A stretch of 11,144 nucleotides of DNA, taken from assembly GCA_031414415.1 (NCBI GenBank), contig JANNVK010000205.1, forward strand, positions 1 to 11,144, given 5' to 3'. Positions 1 to 7,005 of the stretch are shown piece by piece (position 1 is the first letter of the stretch; the number at the start of each line of letters is the position of its first letter). The stretch is from JANNVK01 sp031414415 (GTDB taxonomy: Bacteria; Acidobacteriota; Blastocatellia; Pyrinomonadales; Pyrinomonadaceae). The position numbers and the translations under genes were made by a program. The notes beneath the pieces were generated by a model. The model saw only the letters and a program-made list of their open reading frames with translations, was not told where the DNA came from and ran no database searches.

Positions 1-1
1 A

Positions 2-535
2 AAATCCGCCGGAAATATGGATCGTGCCGCTGCTGATTATATCGGAATGCTGGCAACTGTTATGAATGCAGTCGTCTTACAAGATGCTTTAGAAAAACAA
101 AATGTTTATACTCGCGTAATGTCTGCGATTGATATTCCGCAGCTTGCTGAACCATTTATTCGTCGTCGTGCAGTTCGTCATCTTGAAAAAAAACGGGTTG
201 TAATTTTTGCTGCTGGAACCGGAAATCCTTATTTCACAACAGATTCTGCGGCTGCTTTACGTGCCTGTGAGATTAGAGCACAAGTTATTTTTAAAGCCAC
301 AAAAGTTGATGGTATTTACGATGAAGATCCGATGATAAATCCAAATGCTAATCGTTTTGAAACAATTTCATACCAGCAAGTTTTGGAAAAACAATTAAAA
401 GTTATGGACGCGTCTGCAATTTCACTTTGTATGGATAATAATTTGCCGATTATGGTTTTTAATATGAAAAAAGATGGAAATATTATCAAAGCAGTAAACG
501 GCGATTTGACGATTGGCACGCTTGTTGGTGCATAA
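2..535 (+). CDS. pyrH: UMP kinase, 3' part (5' end outside window)
   Basis: Phosphorylates UMP to UDP with ATP in the cytoplasm, the step that feeds pyrimidine nucleotide synthesis; bacterial enzymes of this amino-acid-kinase family are hexamers regulated by GTP and UTP. The reading frame is open to the left edge, so the ATG at 17 is an internal Met: the residues before it (KSAGN) continue the family's conserved segment leading into MDRAAADYIGMLATVMNA. Other family motifs are AAGTGNPYFTTDSAAALRA, the KATKVDGIYDEDP loop and MDASAISLCMDNNLPI near the C-terminus. About 178 residues are visible of a usual 235-250, so roughly a quarter is missing on the left. It is followed after 18 nt by frr, the classic pyrH-frr order; rpsB-tsf would be expected upstream but lies outside. 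Family identity is very secure. Confidence 0.96.
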   Translation, partial: KSAGNMDRAAADYIGMLATVMNAVVLQDALEKQNVYTRVMSAIDIPQLAEPFIRRRAVRHLEKKRVVIFAAGTGNPYFTTDSAAALRACEIRAQVIFKATKVDGIYDEDPMINPNANRFETISYQQVLEKQLKVMDASAISLCMDNNLPIMVFNMKKDGNIIKAVNGDLTIGTLVGA

Positions 536-553
536 TATTCGTGAGGAAAATTT

Positions 554-1114
554 ATGAGCGTAGAAGAAGTTGTAAAAGAAAATAAGCCGAAAATGGATAA
601 AGTCATCGAAGATTTTATGCGAAAACTTGGCAATGTTAGAACTGGCAGAGCGAATATTGGTCTGCTTGATGCTGTTGTTGTTGATTATTATGGAACACCG
701 ACACCTTTGAATCAAATGGCTTCAATCGCTGTTCCCGAACCGCAAATGTTGACAGTTCAACCTTGGGATGTTTCCGCAGTTTCGTCAATTGAGAAAGCAA
801 TTATCAATGCAAATTTAGGTTTAAATCCTTCAAATGATGGAAAAGTAATTCGTCTTCCGGTTCCGGCTTTGAATGAAGAGAGACGCAAACAACTCGCAAA
901 ACAAGTTCACGAAATCGCGGAAGAACATAAAATTGCTGTTCGAAATGTCAGACATAACGGAAATGATTCGCTCAAAAAACTTTTGAAAGATAAAGAGATT
1001 TCGGAAGATCAAGAACGTGATGGATTAGATCAAATTCAGAAATTGACTAACGCTACAATCGCAAAAGTTGATGAATTAATGAAACATAAAGAGCAAGAAG
1101 TTATGAGTGTTTGA
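554..1114 (+). CDS. frr: Ribosome recycling factor
   Basis: RRF works with EF-G to split the post-termination ribosome into subunits so that it can be reused. The 186 residues match the family's usual length of about 185. Both ends of the three-helix bundle (domain I) are present: the N-terminal helix and the C-terminal two thirds with the conserved VRNVRHNGNDSLKK segment. Between them lies the beta-rich domain II, with GRANIGLLDAVVVDYYGTP and the MLTVQPWD motif. The start is well supported by a GAGGA ribosome-binding site at 543-547, a few bases before the ATG. It is co-transcribed with pyrH (18-nt gap) and followed by a terminator, so this is the operon end. uppS and cdsA, which often follow frr elsewhere, are absent. 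No lesion is seen. Confidence 0.97.
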   Translation: MSVEEVVKENKPKMDKVIEDFMRKLGNVRTGRANIGLLDAVVVDYYGTPTPLNQMASIAVPEPQMLTVQPWDVSAVSSIEKAIINANLGLNPSNDGKVIRLPVPALNEERRKQLAKQVHEIAEEHKIAVRNVRHNGNDSLKKLLKDKEISEDQERDGLDQIQKLTNATIAKVDELMKHKEQEVMSV

Positions 1115-1140
1115 TTAAAGTTTGAACAAAACAATTAGAT

Positions 1141-1170
1141 AAGCCGTTCATTAACCGTGAGCGGTTTTTT
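1141..1170 (+). terminator. Rho-independent terminator of the pyrH-frr operon
   Basis: AAGCCGTTCA (1141-1150) pairs with TGAGCGGTTT (1158-1167) as a 10-bp stem including two G-T wobbles, with a 7-nt loop. The right arm runs into a T tract ending at 1170. It begins 26 nt after the frr stop codon. A shorter competing stem (AACCG/CGGTT) is possible inside the same stretch. Confidence 0.75.
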
Positions 1171-1203
1171 CTTTGCAAATAATTTGTTATCTTTGTAGAA
1201 ATT

Positions 1204-1962
1204 ATGTGGTATATCGTTAAAATTTTATCATTAATTCTTGTAGGTTCAGTTGCAGTTTGGATAATCTATGAGTTAATCACATTTCCAAATACCGCAAATC
1301 TACGGACTGAAAATCCAATTACAACTTCAATGATGGAACATCGTTCTGATGAAGATATTGCCGAAGGTCGTAAACCAAAAAAATATCAAATTTGGGTGCC
1401 GATTGAACAAATTTCACCAAACTTGCAACGTGCAGTTTTAGCCGGCGAAGATGCAAGATTTACTCAACACAATGGATTTGATTGGGACGCAATTGAAGCT
1501 GCGTGGGAAGAAGCGAAAAAAGAAGCCGAAAAAGAAGCAAAATCAGAAGGTGACAACAACGAAAACGATTGGATTCCAAATCTTCCAAGTTTTAAACGCG
1601 GTGCATCGACCGTTTCTCAACAACTTGCCAAAAATCTCTATCTTTCTGAGGAAAGAAATTTTTTCCGCAAAGGGCGTGAAGCCGTAATAACCTATTTTCT
1701 CGAACGAAATCTTTCAAAACGAAGAATTCTTGAAATTTATCTGAATGTTATTGAATGGGGCGAAGATATTTATGGTGCCGAAGCTGCCGCGAGAACTTAT
1801 TTTAAAAAATCTGCATCTGATTTAACTCAACAAGAAGCGGCGTATCTCGCGGCAATGATTCCGAGTCCGCTTAATGTTTTTAACCCAAAGAAAAACCCTA
1901 AACGCCTCGCACGTCGCCAAAAAAGCGTGATGCGAGGAATGAATTTTGTAAAACTTCCATAG
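1204..1962 (+). CDS. mtgA: Monofunctional peptidoglycan glycosyltransferase (GT51)
   Basis: Polymerises lipid II into glycan strands on the outer face of the cytoplasmic membrane, without a transpeptidase domain. A single N-terminal membrane helix (about residues 5-27) is followed by one GT51 domain. Motif I is GEDARFTQHNGFD (81-93), with the likely catalytic Glu82; motif II is GASTVSQQLAKN (133-144); motif III is RKGREA with the second acid, Glu159; motif IV is RRILEIYLNVIEWG (173-186). At 252 residues it has the size of MtgA rather than of a bifunctional PBP. An extra charged, Lys/Glu-rich stretch (about 104-122) sits between motifs I and II, where E. coli MtgA is shorter. No Shine-Dalgarno sequence precedes the ATG; a TATCTTTG box (1188-1195) just upstream could be a promoter element giving a very short leader. 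It stands alone, between a terminator and the patatin gene. Confidence 0.93.
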   Translation: MWYIVKILSLILVGSVAVWIIYELITFPNTANLRTENPITTSMMEHRSDEDIAEGRKPKKYQIWVPIEQISPNLQRAVLAGEDARFTQHNGFDWDAIEAAWEEAKKEAEKEAKSEGDNNENDWIPNLPSFKRGASTVSQQLAKNLYLSEERNFFRKGREAVITYFLERNLSKRRILEIYLNVIEWGEDIYGAEAAARTYFKKSASDLTQQEAAYLAAMIPSPLNVFNPKKNPKRLARRQKSVMRGMNFVKLP

Positions 1963-2086
1963 CGACTTCTTTTTGGCATTCTTCGCCTTTTGCTTGATTC
2001 CAACGTTAATTCATATTTCCGATACGTTTTTTCTACCTCGACAAAACCAGTTTCGAAATCTACAATTACCGCAATCGCGACGATTC

Positions 2087-2115
2087 TTGCGGCAAACTCA
2101 TTTTCGAAATGTAAT
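2087..2115 (+). promoter_or_regulatory. Candidate sigma-70-type promoter for the patatin-like gene
   Basis: TTGCGG (2087-2092) and TGTAAT (2110-2115) are separated by 17 nt and lie about 40 nt before the start codon at 2157. The -10 box is a 5/6 match but the -35 box only 3/6, so the call is tentative. Confidence 0.3.
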
Positions 2116-2143
2116 GTTTTGAGCAAAAAATTCATACATTCTT

Positions 2144-2149
2144 GGAGGA
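2144..2149 (+). promoter_or_regulatory. Ribosome-binding site that fixes the patatin-like start
   Basis: A strong GGAGGA lies 7 nt before the ATG at 2157. The in-frame TTG at 2142 overlaps this site and would add only five residues (MEDNF), so the ATG at 2157 is the real start. Confidence 0.85.
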
Positions 2150-2156
2150 TAATTTT

Positions 2157-4175
2157 ATGGGATTAAATAAGACTTTTGAAACGATTGCATTGTGCCTCTC
2201 GGGCGGCGGTTATCGTGCGGCAGCGTTTCATCTTGGAACAATAGATATGCTTAACGAACTCGGTTTGCTTGAAAATGTTAAAGTGCTATCAACAGTTTCG
2301 GGTGGAACTTTTACTGGTATGAGCTACGCAATGTGGCGTGTAAATCAGCCGAATCTTAAACAGTTTAAAGACTTCTACAAAGAATTTTATTGCTTTATGG
2401 ACAATAACAACATTATTGCCGAAGCCTTAAAACTGCTGACAAAAGAACGCGAACACAATTCGCCGAAAGCGGTCAGTTTAATCCGTGCCGCGACCGAGAT
2501 TTATCATCAACAAATTCCCTATTCAAAAGGAAAAACCTTCGGCGAATTTTACGATTCGTCGGGAAATTTAAAAGCACCGTTCAAAGATATAATTTTTAAT
2601 TCAACCGAGTTTTTGCGTGGTAATTCGTTCCGTTTTCGGGCAAGTCAAAGCCGTAACGTTGACATCGGCAACAAGTTTTTCGACATTGATTTACAATCCG
2701 CAAAACATCTGCGTTTGGCTGATATTGCCGCCGCTTCTTCGTGTTTCCCCGCAGGTTTCGAGCCTCTGCTTTTTCCCGATGAATTTGATTGGAAAAAAGA
2801 AAACTCCGTCCGTTTAACTGCCGATTATCTGAAAGAATTATCTGCGTATTACTTTAGATTAGACAAGTATTACGCCAATTTGCTGAAGAATCCGACCGCT
2901 CCGATTCCCGTTAAACCCGCAAATTCCAGCACGCAAACCACGATTGTCGGCAGAGAGATAATTTTACAAAATTATATTCATAAACTTGATGATTATTACC
3001 AACGTTTAGCTGTTTATTTCCAAAACATCGCCAATAACATTCCCAATAAGTTTAAGCCGACCAAACCCAAAAGTGATTTTATAACCGAAAGTCTGACGCT
3101 GAGATGCGACGAAGACGGCAAGCCCGTTACAATTCCGCTGATGGACGGCGGAGTTTACGATAATCAAGGAATTGCAAGCGTTATTCTGGCGGACGAAACT
3201 GCGGGCAACAACATAGATTTATTTATTATCTCCGACACAAATCAGCGAAACAACGAAATGCTTCAGCCACAACCCAAGTTTAATTTAGCCAAAATATTAA
3301 AGCTGCCCGAAACTTGCATCGTGGCGAAACTTGCCGAAAAACCATTGGCGAACGCAGCCGGAAATATTTGGCGTAAAGTTTTTTGGGCTGCATTGGCAAT
3401 CGGCGGAATTTCGTTGATTTACGCAGTTTCGTTGGCGTATAAAATCTTCATATTTGTTACAAATAACACATTTTCTTGGGCAAATGCCGCGTGGATGATG
3501 TTCTTTTATTTTCTGCCTTTCGTGGTTATGATTTTGGTAATCGGAGCAGCTTTCGGGATTTTTATCGCCAAATCAAAGCTGATTGCGGCTCTAACTAAAA
3601 ACCCCGAAGTAGAAATTAAAGGTTCTAAGTTCAAACTGTTGAAATTTGCCGAAAAAACTTCGCTCAACGATGTCGGAAATTTAGTTTCAACGCGGCTGAC
3701 ATCATTAATTACAATGTCGGCAAATGTTTTTATGAAAGCCATCAGAGGCGAGCAATACGAAAATATTAACCAATATGACGTTATTAAATTATCGAGAAAA
3801 ACACCGCCGCAAAATGTCAAAACATCGGGACGAATTGCCTATAATCTTATATACGATTTGAATCCGACCAATAAACGAACAGAGCTTTGGAAAGCTGATA
3901 TTGACCTAATCCCAACGCGAAAAATGGTAAAAATTTCGAGAGACGCGGAAGCCGTCGGCACAACATTATGGTTTGATAAAGATTCCGGCGAACTTAAAAA
4001 TCTGGTTATCTGCGGACAAATTACGGTCTGTTTATCGATTATGAAGTTCCTGTTCGACCAACGCGGGACAATCCCGAACGACCCGAATTCGCCGCATCAC
4101 AAACTATATATGCACGTTAAAGAACGCTGGATGAAGTTGAAACAGAATTCCGAAGCATATTACCGCAACATATAA
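2157..4175 (+). CDS. Patatin-like phospholipase with two membrane helices
   Basis: A probable lipid acyl hydrolase of the patatin fold, 672 residues from the ATG at 2157. The glycine-rich oxyanion motif SGGGYRAAAFHLG is at 15-27, the nucleophile elbow at 44-50 (LSTVSGG, likely Ser48) and the partner acid in MDGGVYDNQG at about 329-338 (Asp330). This is the Ser-Asp dyad of patatins, in the TVSGG variant rather than strict GxSxG. After the catalytic region come two hydrophobic stretches, about 408-434 and 445-472, which look like membrane helices. A further 200 residues follow with no motif I can name. The protein therefore looks anchored in the cytoplasmic membrane next to its substrate. The 3' end overlaps the opposing crotonase-like reading frame by 59 bp. 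The substrate is unknown. Some patatins are toxic effectors in phage defence, but no nucleotide cyclase or other defence partner is nearby. No lesion is seen. Confidence 0.85.
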   Translation: MGLNKTFETIALCLSGGGYRAAAFHLGTIDMLNELGLLENVKVLSTVSGGTFTGMSYAMWRVNQPNLKQFKDFYKEFYCFMDNNNIIAEALKLLTKEREHNSPKAVSLIRAATEIYHQQIPYSKGKTFGEFYDSSGNLKAPFKDIIFNSTEFLRGNSFRFRASQSRNVDIGNKFFDIDLQSAKHLRLADIAAASSCFPAGFEPLLFPDEFDWKKENSVRLTADYLKELSAYYFRLDKYYANLLKNPTAPIPVKPANSSTQTTIVGREIILQNYIHKLDDYYQRLAVYFQNIANNIPNKFKPTKPKSDFITESLTLRCDEDGKPVTIPLMDGGVYDNQGIASVILADETAGNNIDLFIISDTNQRNNEMLQPQPKFNLAKILKLPETCIVAKLAEKPLANAAGNIWRKVFWAALAIGGISLIYAVSLAYKIFIFVTNNTFSWANAAWMMFFYFLPFVVMILVIGAAFGIFIAKSKLIAALTKNPEVEIKGSKFKLLKFAEKTSLNDVGNLVSTRLTSLITMSANVFMKAIRGEQYENINQYDVIKLSRKTPPQNVKTSGRIAYNLIYDLNPTNKRTELWKADIDLIPTRKMVKISRDAEAVGTTLWFDKDSGELKNLVICGQITVCLSIMKFLFDQRGTIPNDPNSPHHKLYMHVKERWMKLKQNSEAYYRNI

Positions 4176-4731
4176 ATTGCCCGAAATCATCGTAAATTTC
4201 GTCAACCAAACCGATGCGTAACGCTTTGTTTGCGTCAACACGTCTCGCGGTTAAAAACATTTCGAGTGCTTTTGCTTCGCCGATAAGTCGCGGTAATCTT
4301 TGCGTTCCGCCCCAACCTGTCATAATGCCGAGATTCGCTCCCGGATGACAAAATGTGGCGTTCGGTGTGGCGATTCGTTTTTTGCACGACAACGCCAAGT
4401 CTAACGCACCGCCAAAACAGAGTCCGTTAACGAACGCGATTGCGTTTTTCGACTCAATTTTCCGCATCAAATCTTGTCCGCGTTGTGCGTAATCTTTCGC
4501 TGTTTCCCCTGTAAGTTTTGCAATCTCACGCAAATCTGCACCTGATGCAAAAACATCGTCAACGCCGGTAAAAATAATCGTTTCGTCGGAAATTGTGTCA
4601 AGAATTTCGTCAATCTCAATCAAAACCGCAATCGTCAGCGGACTGCGAATTTCGGGACGATTAAAACGAATGATCACGATGTTTTCTTTGTTTTCGACAA
4701 CAATAGCTTTTGAATTTATTGATTTGTTCAT
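4117..4731 (-). CDS. Crotonase-fold (enoyl-CoA hydratase/isomerase-like) protein, C-terminally truncated
   Basis: Crotonase-superfamily core. The first oxyanion segment FASGADLREI lies at 61-70, the second around NGLCFGGALDLALSC (102-116), and the conserved GWGGTQRLPRLIG at 139-151. Both acids used by true hydratases are replaced: the position usually Glu in GGxxEL is Asp111, and the Glu usually found in the FxxPE motif is Gly131 (FCHPG). A classical hydratase reaction is therefore unlikely, though CoA-thioester binding could remain. Similarity ends at about residue 182 (VDEIYDD). The remaining 22 residues read antisense through the end of the patatin gene to a stop at 4117. At 204 residues it lacks about 55 of the usual 255-260, the C-terminal helices used for trimer contacts and for closing the active site. 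It is probably a decaying gene, although its frame is open. No Shine-Dalgarno sequence is visible; the start codon lies inside an inverted repeat shared with the ppa upstream region. Confidence 0.75.
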   Translation of the reverse strand: MNKSINSKAIVVENKENIVIIRFNRPEIRSPLTIAVLIEIDEILDTISDETIIFTGVDDVFASGADLREIAKLTGETAKDYAQRGQDLMRKIESKNAIAFVNGLCFGGALDLALSCKKRIATPNATFCHPGANLGIMTGWGGTQRLPRLIGEAKALEMFLTARRVDANKALRIGLVDEIYDDFGQFICCGNMLRNSVSTSSSVL

Positions 4732-4816
4732 TGATTCGTTGAATCATTGATTCTACAATAATTTGTCGTGATTCCGGCAATGAATCAATGAAAAAATGAT
4801 TAAATGAATCAATAAA
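4715..4816. repeat. Nested inverted repeats in the crotonase/ppa divergent spacer
   Basis: The 88-bp spacer between two divergent starts carries perfect 10-bp inverted repeats: TCATTGATTC (4728-4737) with GAATCAATGA (4782-4791), and an outer pair TTTATTGATT (4715-4724) with AATCAATAAA (4807-4816). A further ATTGATTC copy is at 4746-4753. The start codon of the minus-strand gene (4729-4731) lies inside the inner left arm, and the ppa start is 4 nt beyond the outer right arm. It may be an operator array shared by both genes, or simple-sequence expansion. Confidence 0.6.
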
Positions 4817-4819
4817 ACT

Positions 4820-5437
4820 ATGTTCAGAATAAATAAAGCACATCCTTGGCACGGCATTCAAATCGGCGAAAAATTTCCGCAAGAAGTTACGGTTTTTATC
4901 GAAATTGTGCCGCGAGATACCGTAAAATATGAGGTTGATAAGGAAACCGGTTATCTGAAAATTGACCGACCGCAACAGTATTCAAACGTTGTTCCGGCAA
5001 ACTACGGTTTTATTCCGCAAACTTATTGCGGTCAAAATATCGCTAATCTCGCGACTAAAAATTCGGGCAAAAATATCGAACGCGGCGATGGCGATCCGCT
5101 CGATATTTTGGTTTTGTCCGAACATCACATTCCACGCGGCGATATTATTTTGAAGGCGAAACCAATCGGCGGATTTTGTTTGATCGATAACGGCGAGGCA
5201 GACGACAAGATAATTGCCACGCTCGTCGGCGATAAAATTTACGAAAATTTCGACGATATTTCCGAACTTCCCGAAGCAATCGTCAACCGTTTGCAACATT
5301 ACTTTTTGACATATAAATCTCTGCCTAGCGAGCCGAATATCTGCGAAATCGGCAGCATTTACGGACGCGAAAAGGCATACGAAGTAATTGGCGAAGCGGT
5401 GAAAGATTACGCGATTTTGTCGGTAACCGCGAAGTAA
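4820..5437 (+). CDS. ppa: Soluble inorganic pyrophosphatase (family I)
   Basis: Hydrolyses pyrophosphate to two phosphates in the cytoplasm using Mg2+, pulling biosynthetic reactions forward. Family I features are in order: a phosphate-binding segment with Glu28, Lys36 and Glu38, Arg50, the NYGFIPQTY stretch (61-69), the metal-binding signature DGDPLDILV (90-98; Asp90, Asp92, Asp95) and the later metal site LIDNGEADDKIIA (121-133). Asn124 stands where the E. coli enzyme has a Glu next to its conserved Asp; this position varies in the family. Its 205 residues exceed the roughly 175 of E. coli, with extra length in the N-terminal segment and in the loop before DGDP. No Shine-Dalgarno sequence precedes the ATG; the leader is A-rich (ATAAAACT). 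It is divergent from the crotonase-like gene and followed by a repeat-bearing spacer. No lesion is seen. Confidence 0.94.
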   Translation: MFRINKAHPWHGIQIGEKFPQEVTVFIEIVPRDTVKYEVDKETGYLKIDRPQQYSNVVPANYGFIPQTYCGQNIANLATKNSGKNIERGDGDPLDILVLSEHHIPRGDIILKAKPIGGFCLIDNGEADDKIIATLVGDKIYENFDDISELPEAIVNRLQHYFLTYKSLPSEPNICEIGSIYGREKAYEVIGEAVKDYAILSVTAK

Positions 5438-5446
5438 AGAATTTTC

Positions 5447-5465
5447 GACACAGATAAACACAGAT
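5447..5465 (+). repeat. ACACAGAT-type dispersed repeat, copy A
   Basis: GACACAGAT and CACAGAT halves lie in tandem just after the ppa stop. It matches copy B (5543-5561, opposite strand) at 17 of 19 positions and copy C (6780-6798). Copies A and B could fold together across a loop of about 77 nt. Confidence 0.65.
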
Positions 5466-5542
5466 TGAAGAAGATAAAAACATGATAAAACCATAATCGC
5501 TTAAACTAAAATACTTTCTTATCCTGATTTCATCCAGCTTTT

Positions 5543-5561
5543 ATCTGTGTGCATCTGTGTC
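5543..5561 (-). repeat. ACACAGAT-type dispersed repeat, copy B (inverted)
   Basis: The reverse complement reads GACACAGATGCACACAGAT, inverted relative to copies A and C. It lies 20 nt before the araC-like start codon, inside that gene's likely leader or promoter region. Confidence 0.65.
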
Positions 5562-5581
5562 AAAACTTCTTGTTTTAAACT

Positions 5582-6781
5582 ATGACAATTTGGAACATCT
5601 TCATTTTAACCGCAATGCTCCAAGGTTTTCTTTTGGCATTATTTTTGTTCGTCAACAAAAGCGGAAACACAAAGGCGAATGTTTTTTTGGCGTTATTGGT
5701 TTTGCTTTACTCGCTGGACATCGGTTTGGAAACACTTTACGCCTCGCCGCAAATTGTCGATTATCCATATCTGATCGGGATAAACGATGCGTGTTTTTTC
5801 CTTTACGGTCCGCTCTTATTTCTTTACGCATACTTTCTAACATCGCCGCAAACTGTTTCAATCAAACAAATATTTGTTCATTTTTTGCCGTTTATATTTA
5901 TCGTAATTGCATATACGCCAATGCTTTATCTGCAAAATCCCGAGTTTAAGTTAGTCTCAGAAGGCATATTACCGTTACCGACTGTTTTTGAATCGGACTT
6001 TTTTCTGACCGCAGATATTCGCGGAATTGTCGCGTTAGCCAGCGGTTTTCATCAACTTATTTATTTCGGGTTGACGCTGCTGTTACTAAAACGACACGCC
6101 GCCAAAATTAAAGAAACCTTTTCTGCAATCGCACGGATAAATCTATCTTGGTTGCGAAATTTAACTCTTGCGACCGGCGTGATTGTCGCAGTTGATATTT
6201 TGTTGTATTTCGCGGTTAAATCTGAGGTTGTGGTGTTTGGAAATGCAGTTTTAGCTGTTTCGATTTTGTTGGCATTATTAATTTATGCTATCGGTTATAT
6301 TGGTTTGCGACAACCTCTGATTTTTTCTCAAACAACAATTTTGGCGATAGATTCGATTAAAATTACCGAACCGGAAATTGAAGAAAAACGCGGAAAATAT
6401 TACAAATCAACCTTAACCGCAGAGCAAGCCGAAGCAAATCTCGCCGGACTTTTGGAATTGATGGAAAGCGAAAAATTATATTTGGAAGGCGAGCTTAAAA
6501 TTTCCGATGTAGCGGAAAATCTCGGTGTTTCGAGTAACAATCTTTCGCAAATAATCAACGAAAAACTCGGCAAAAACTTTTACGATTTCGTCAACGAATA
6601 TCGAGTTGAAACCGCGAAAACATTGCTCGTTAATCCGAAAAAGCAACATCTGACATTGTTGGCAATCGCTTTTGAATCGGGCTTTAATTCAAAATCATCA
6701 TTTAACAGCGTCTTCAAAAAACAATGCGGTTTGACTCCGACGGAATTCAAAAAATCAATCGCGGAAGAGAAGAGGTTTTGA
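5582..6781 (+). CDS. Membrane-bound AraC-family transcriptional regulator
   Basis: A transcription factor whose sensor part is embedded in the membrane. The N-terminal 245 residues are strongly hydrophobic, with about seven predicted helices near 5-24, 31-54, 66-87, 94-113, 145-169, 193-213 and 217-242. A linker follows (about 250-280), then the AraC DNA-binding domain. Its first helix-turn-helix is around LKISDVAENLGVSSNNLSQI (305-324). The second carries the family signature ending AIAFESGFNSKSSFNSVFKK (361-380) and LTPTEFKK. Regulators of this layout are common in Bacteroidota and Leptospira; their ligands are mostly unknown. No Shine-Dalgarno sequence precedes the ATG at 5582. The stop codon overlaps copy C of the ACACAGAT-type repeat. 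The next gene downstream in the same direction is an exported deiminase, a plausible but unproven target. Confidence 0.88.
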   Translation: MTIWNIFILTAMLQGFLLALFLFVNKSGNTKANVFLALLVLLYSLDIGLETLYASPQIVDYPYLIGINDACFFLYGPLLFLYAYFLTSPQTVSIKQIFVHFLPFIFIVIAYTPMLYLQNPEFKLVSEGILPLPTVFESDFFLTADIRGIVALASGFHQLIYFGLTLLLLKRHAAKIKETFSAIARINLSWLRNLTLATGVIVAVDILLYFAVKSEVVVFGNAVLAVSILLALLIYAIGYIGLRQPLIFSQTTILAIDSIKITEPEIEEKRGKYYKSTLTAEQAEANLAGLLELMESEKLYLEGELKISDVAENLGVSSNNLSQIINEKLGKNFYDFVNEYRVETAKTLLVNPKKQHLTLLAIAFESGFNSKSSFNSVFKKQCGLTPTEFKKSIAEEKRF

Positions 6782-6798
6782 CACAGATGAACACGGAT
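6780..6798 (+). repeat. ACACAGAT-type dispersed repeat, copy C
   Basis: GACACAGATGAACACGGAT begins inside the stop codon of the araC-like gene. With copies A and B upstream, the gene is bracketed by this repeat. Confidence 0.65.
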
Positions 6799-6817
6799 AA
6801 GCAGATAATGATAAATT

Positions 6818-6838
6818 GTGAATGGTGAATGGTGAATT
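6818..6838 (+). repeat. Heptanucleotide tandem repeat, GTGAATG type
   Basis: Three 7-bp units in a row: GTGAATG, GTGAATG, GTGAATT. The spacer also holds a second heptad tract of different sequence 80 nt further on. Confidence 0.75.
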
Positions 6839-6918
6839 AAAACCAGTAAATTCAACTATTTAGATGTTTCAAAATATCTTAAAACTTTTGCTTATCTACT
6901 CAAGTATCGCAATTCTTC

Positions 6919-6953
6919 ACTTTTGCCTTTTTACTTTTTACTTTTGCCTTTTT
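6919..6953 (+). repeat. Heptanucleotide tandem repeat, ACTTTTG/CCTTTTT type
   Basis: Five 7-bp units of pattern (A/C)CTTTT(G/T): ACTTTTG, CCTTTTT, ACTTTTT, ACTTTTG, CCTTTTT. The same family recurs inverted at 8275-8302 and in direct orientation at 8766-8793. Confidence 0.8.
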
Positions 6954-7005
6954 AAAAACTTTGTCCAATCTTATAAGTTCGGGCGATTTGCACCAAATTC
7001 CTGCA

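Noticed and set aside
1172..1195. A Bacteroidota-type TTTG / TAnnTTTG promoter before mtgA.
   Set aside because: The TATCTTTG box fits, but the upstream TTTG is only 12 nt away rather than about 19, and the window's gene content points to Acidobacteriota. It is kept only as a remark under mtgA.
2142..2156. An upstream TTG start for the patatin-like gene adding five residues.
   Set aside because: The TTG overlaps the GGAGGA ribosome-binding site of the ATG at 2157, and the five added residues are not part of the domain.
2157..4175. A CBASS-type defence effector role for the patatin-like gene.
   Set aside because: No CD-NTase, HORMA/TRIP13 or other defence gene is nearby, and the membrane-helix layout differs from CapV, so only the lipase family call is kept.
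4982..5494. A 170-codon open frame antisense to ppa.
   Set aside because: It is a shadow of the strongly conserved pyrophosphatase frame and its Cys/Phe/Arg-rich product has no recognisable motif.
6818..6953. A CRISPR-like array.
   Set aside because: The units are 7 bp, directly adjacent and without spacers, and there are no cas genes.
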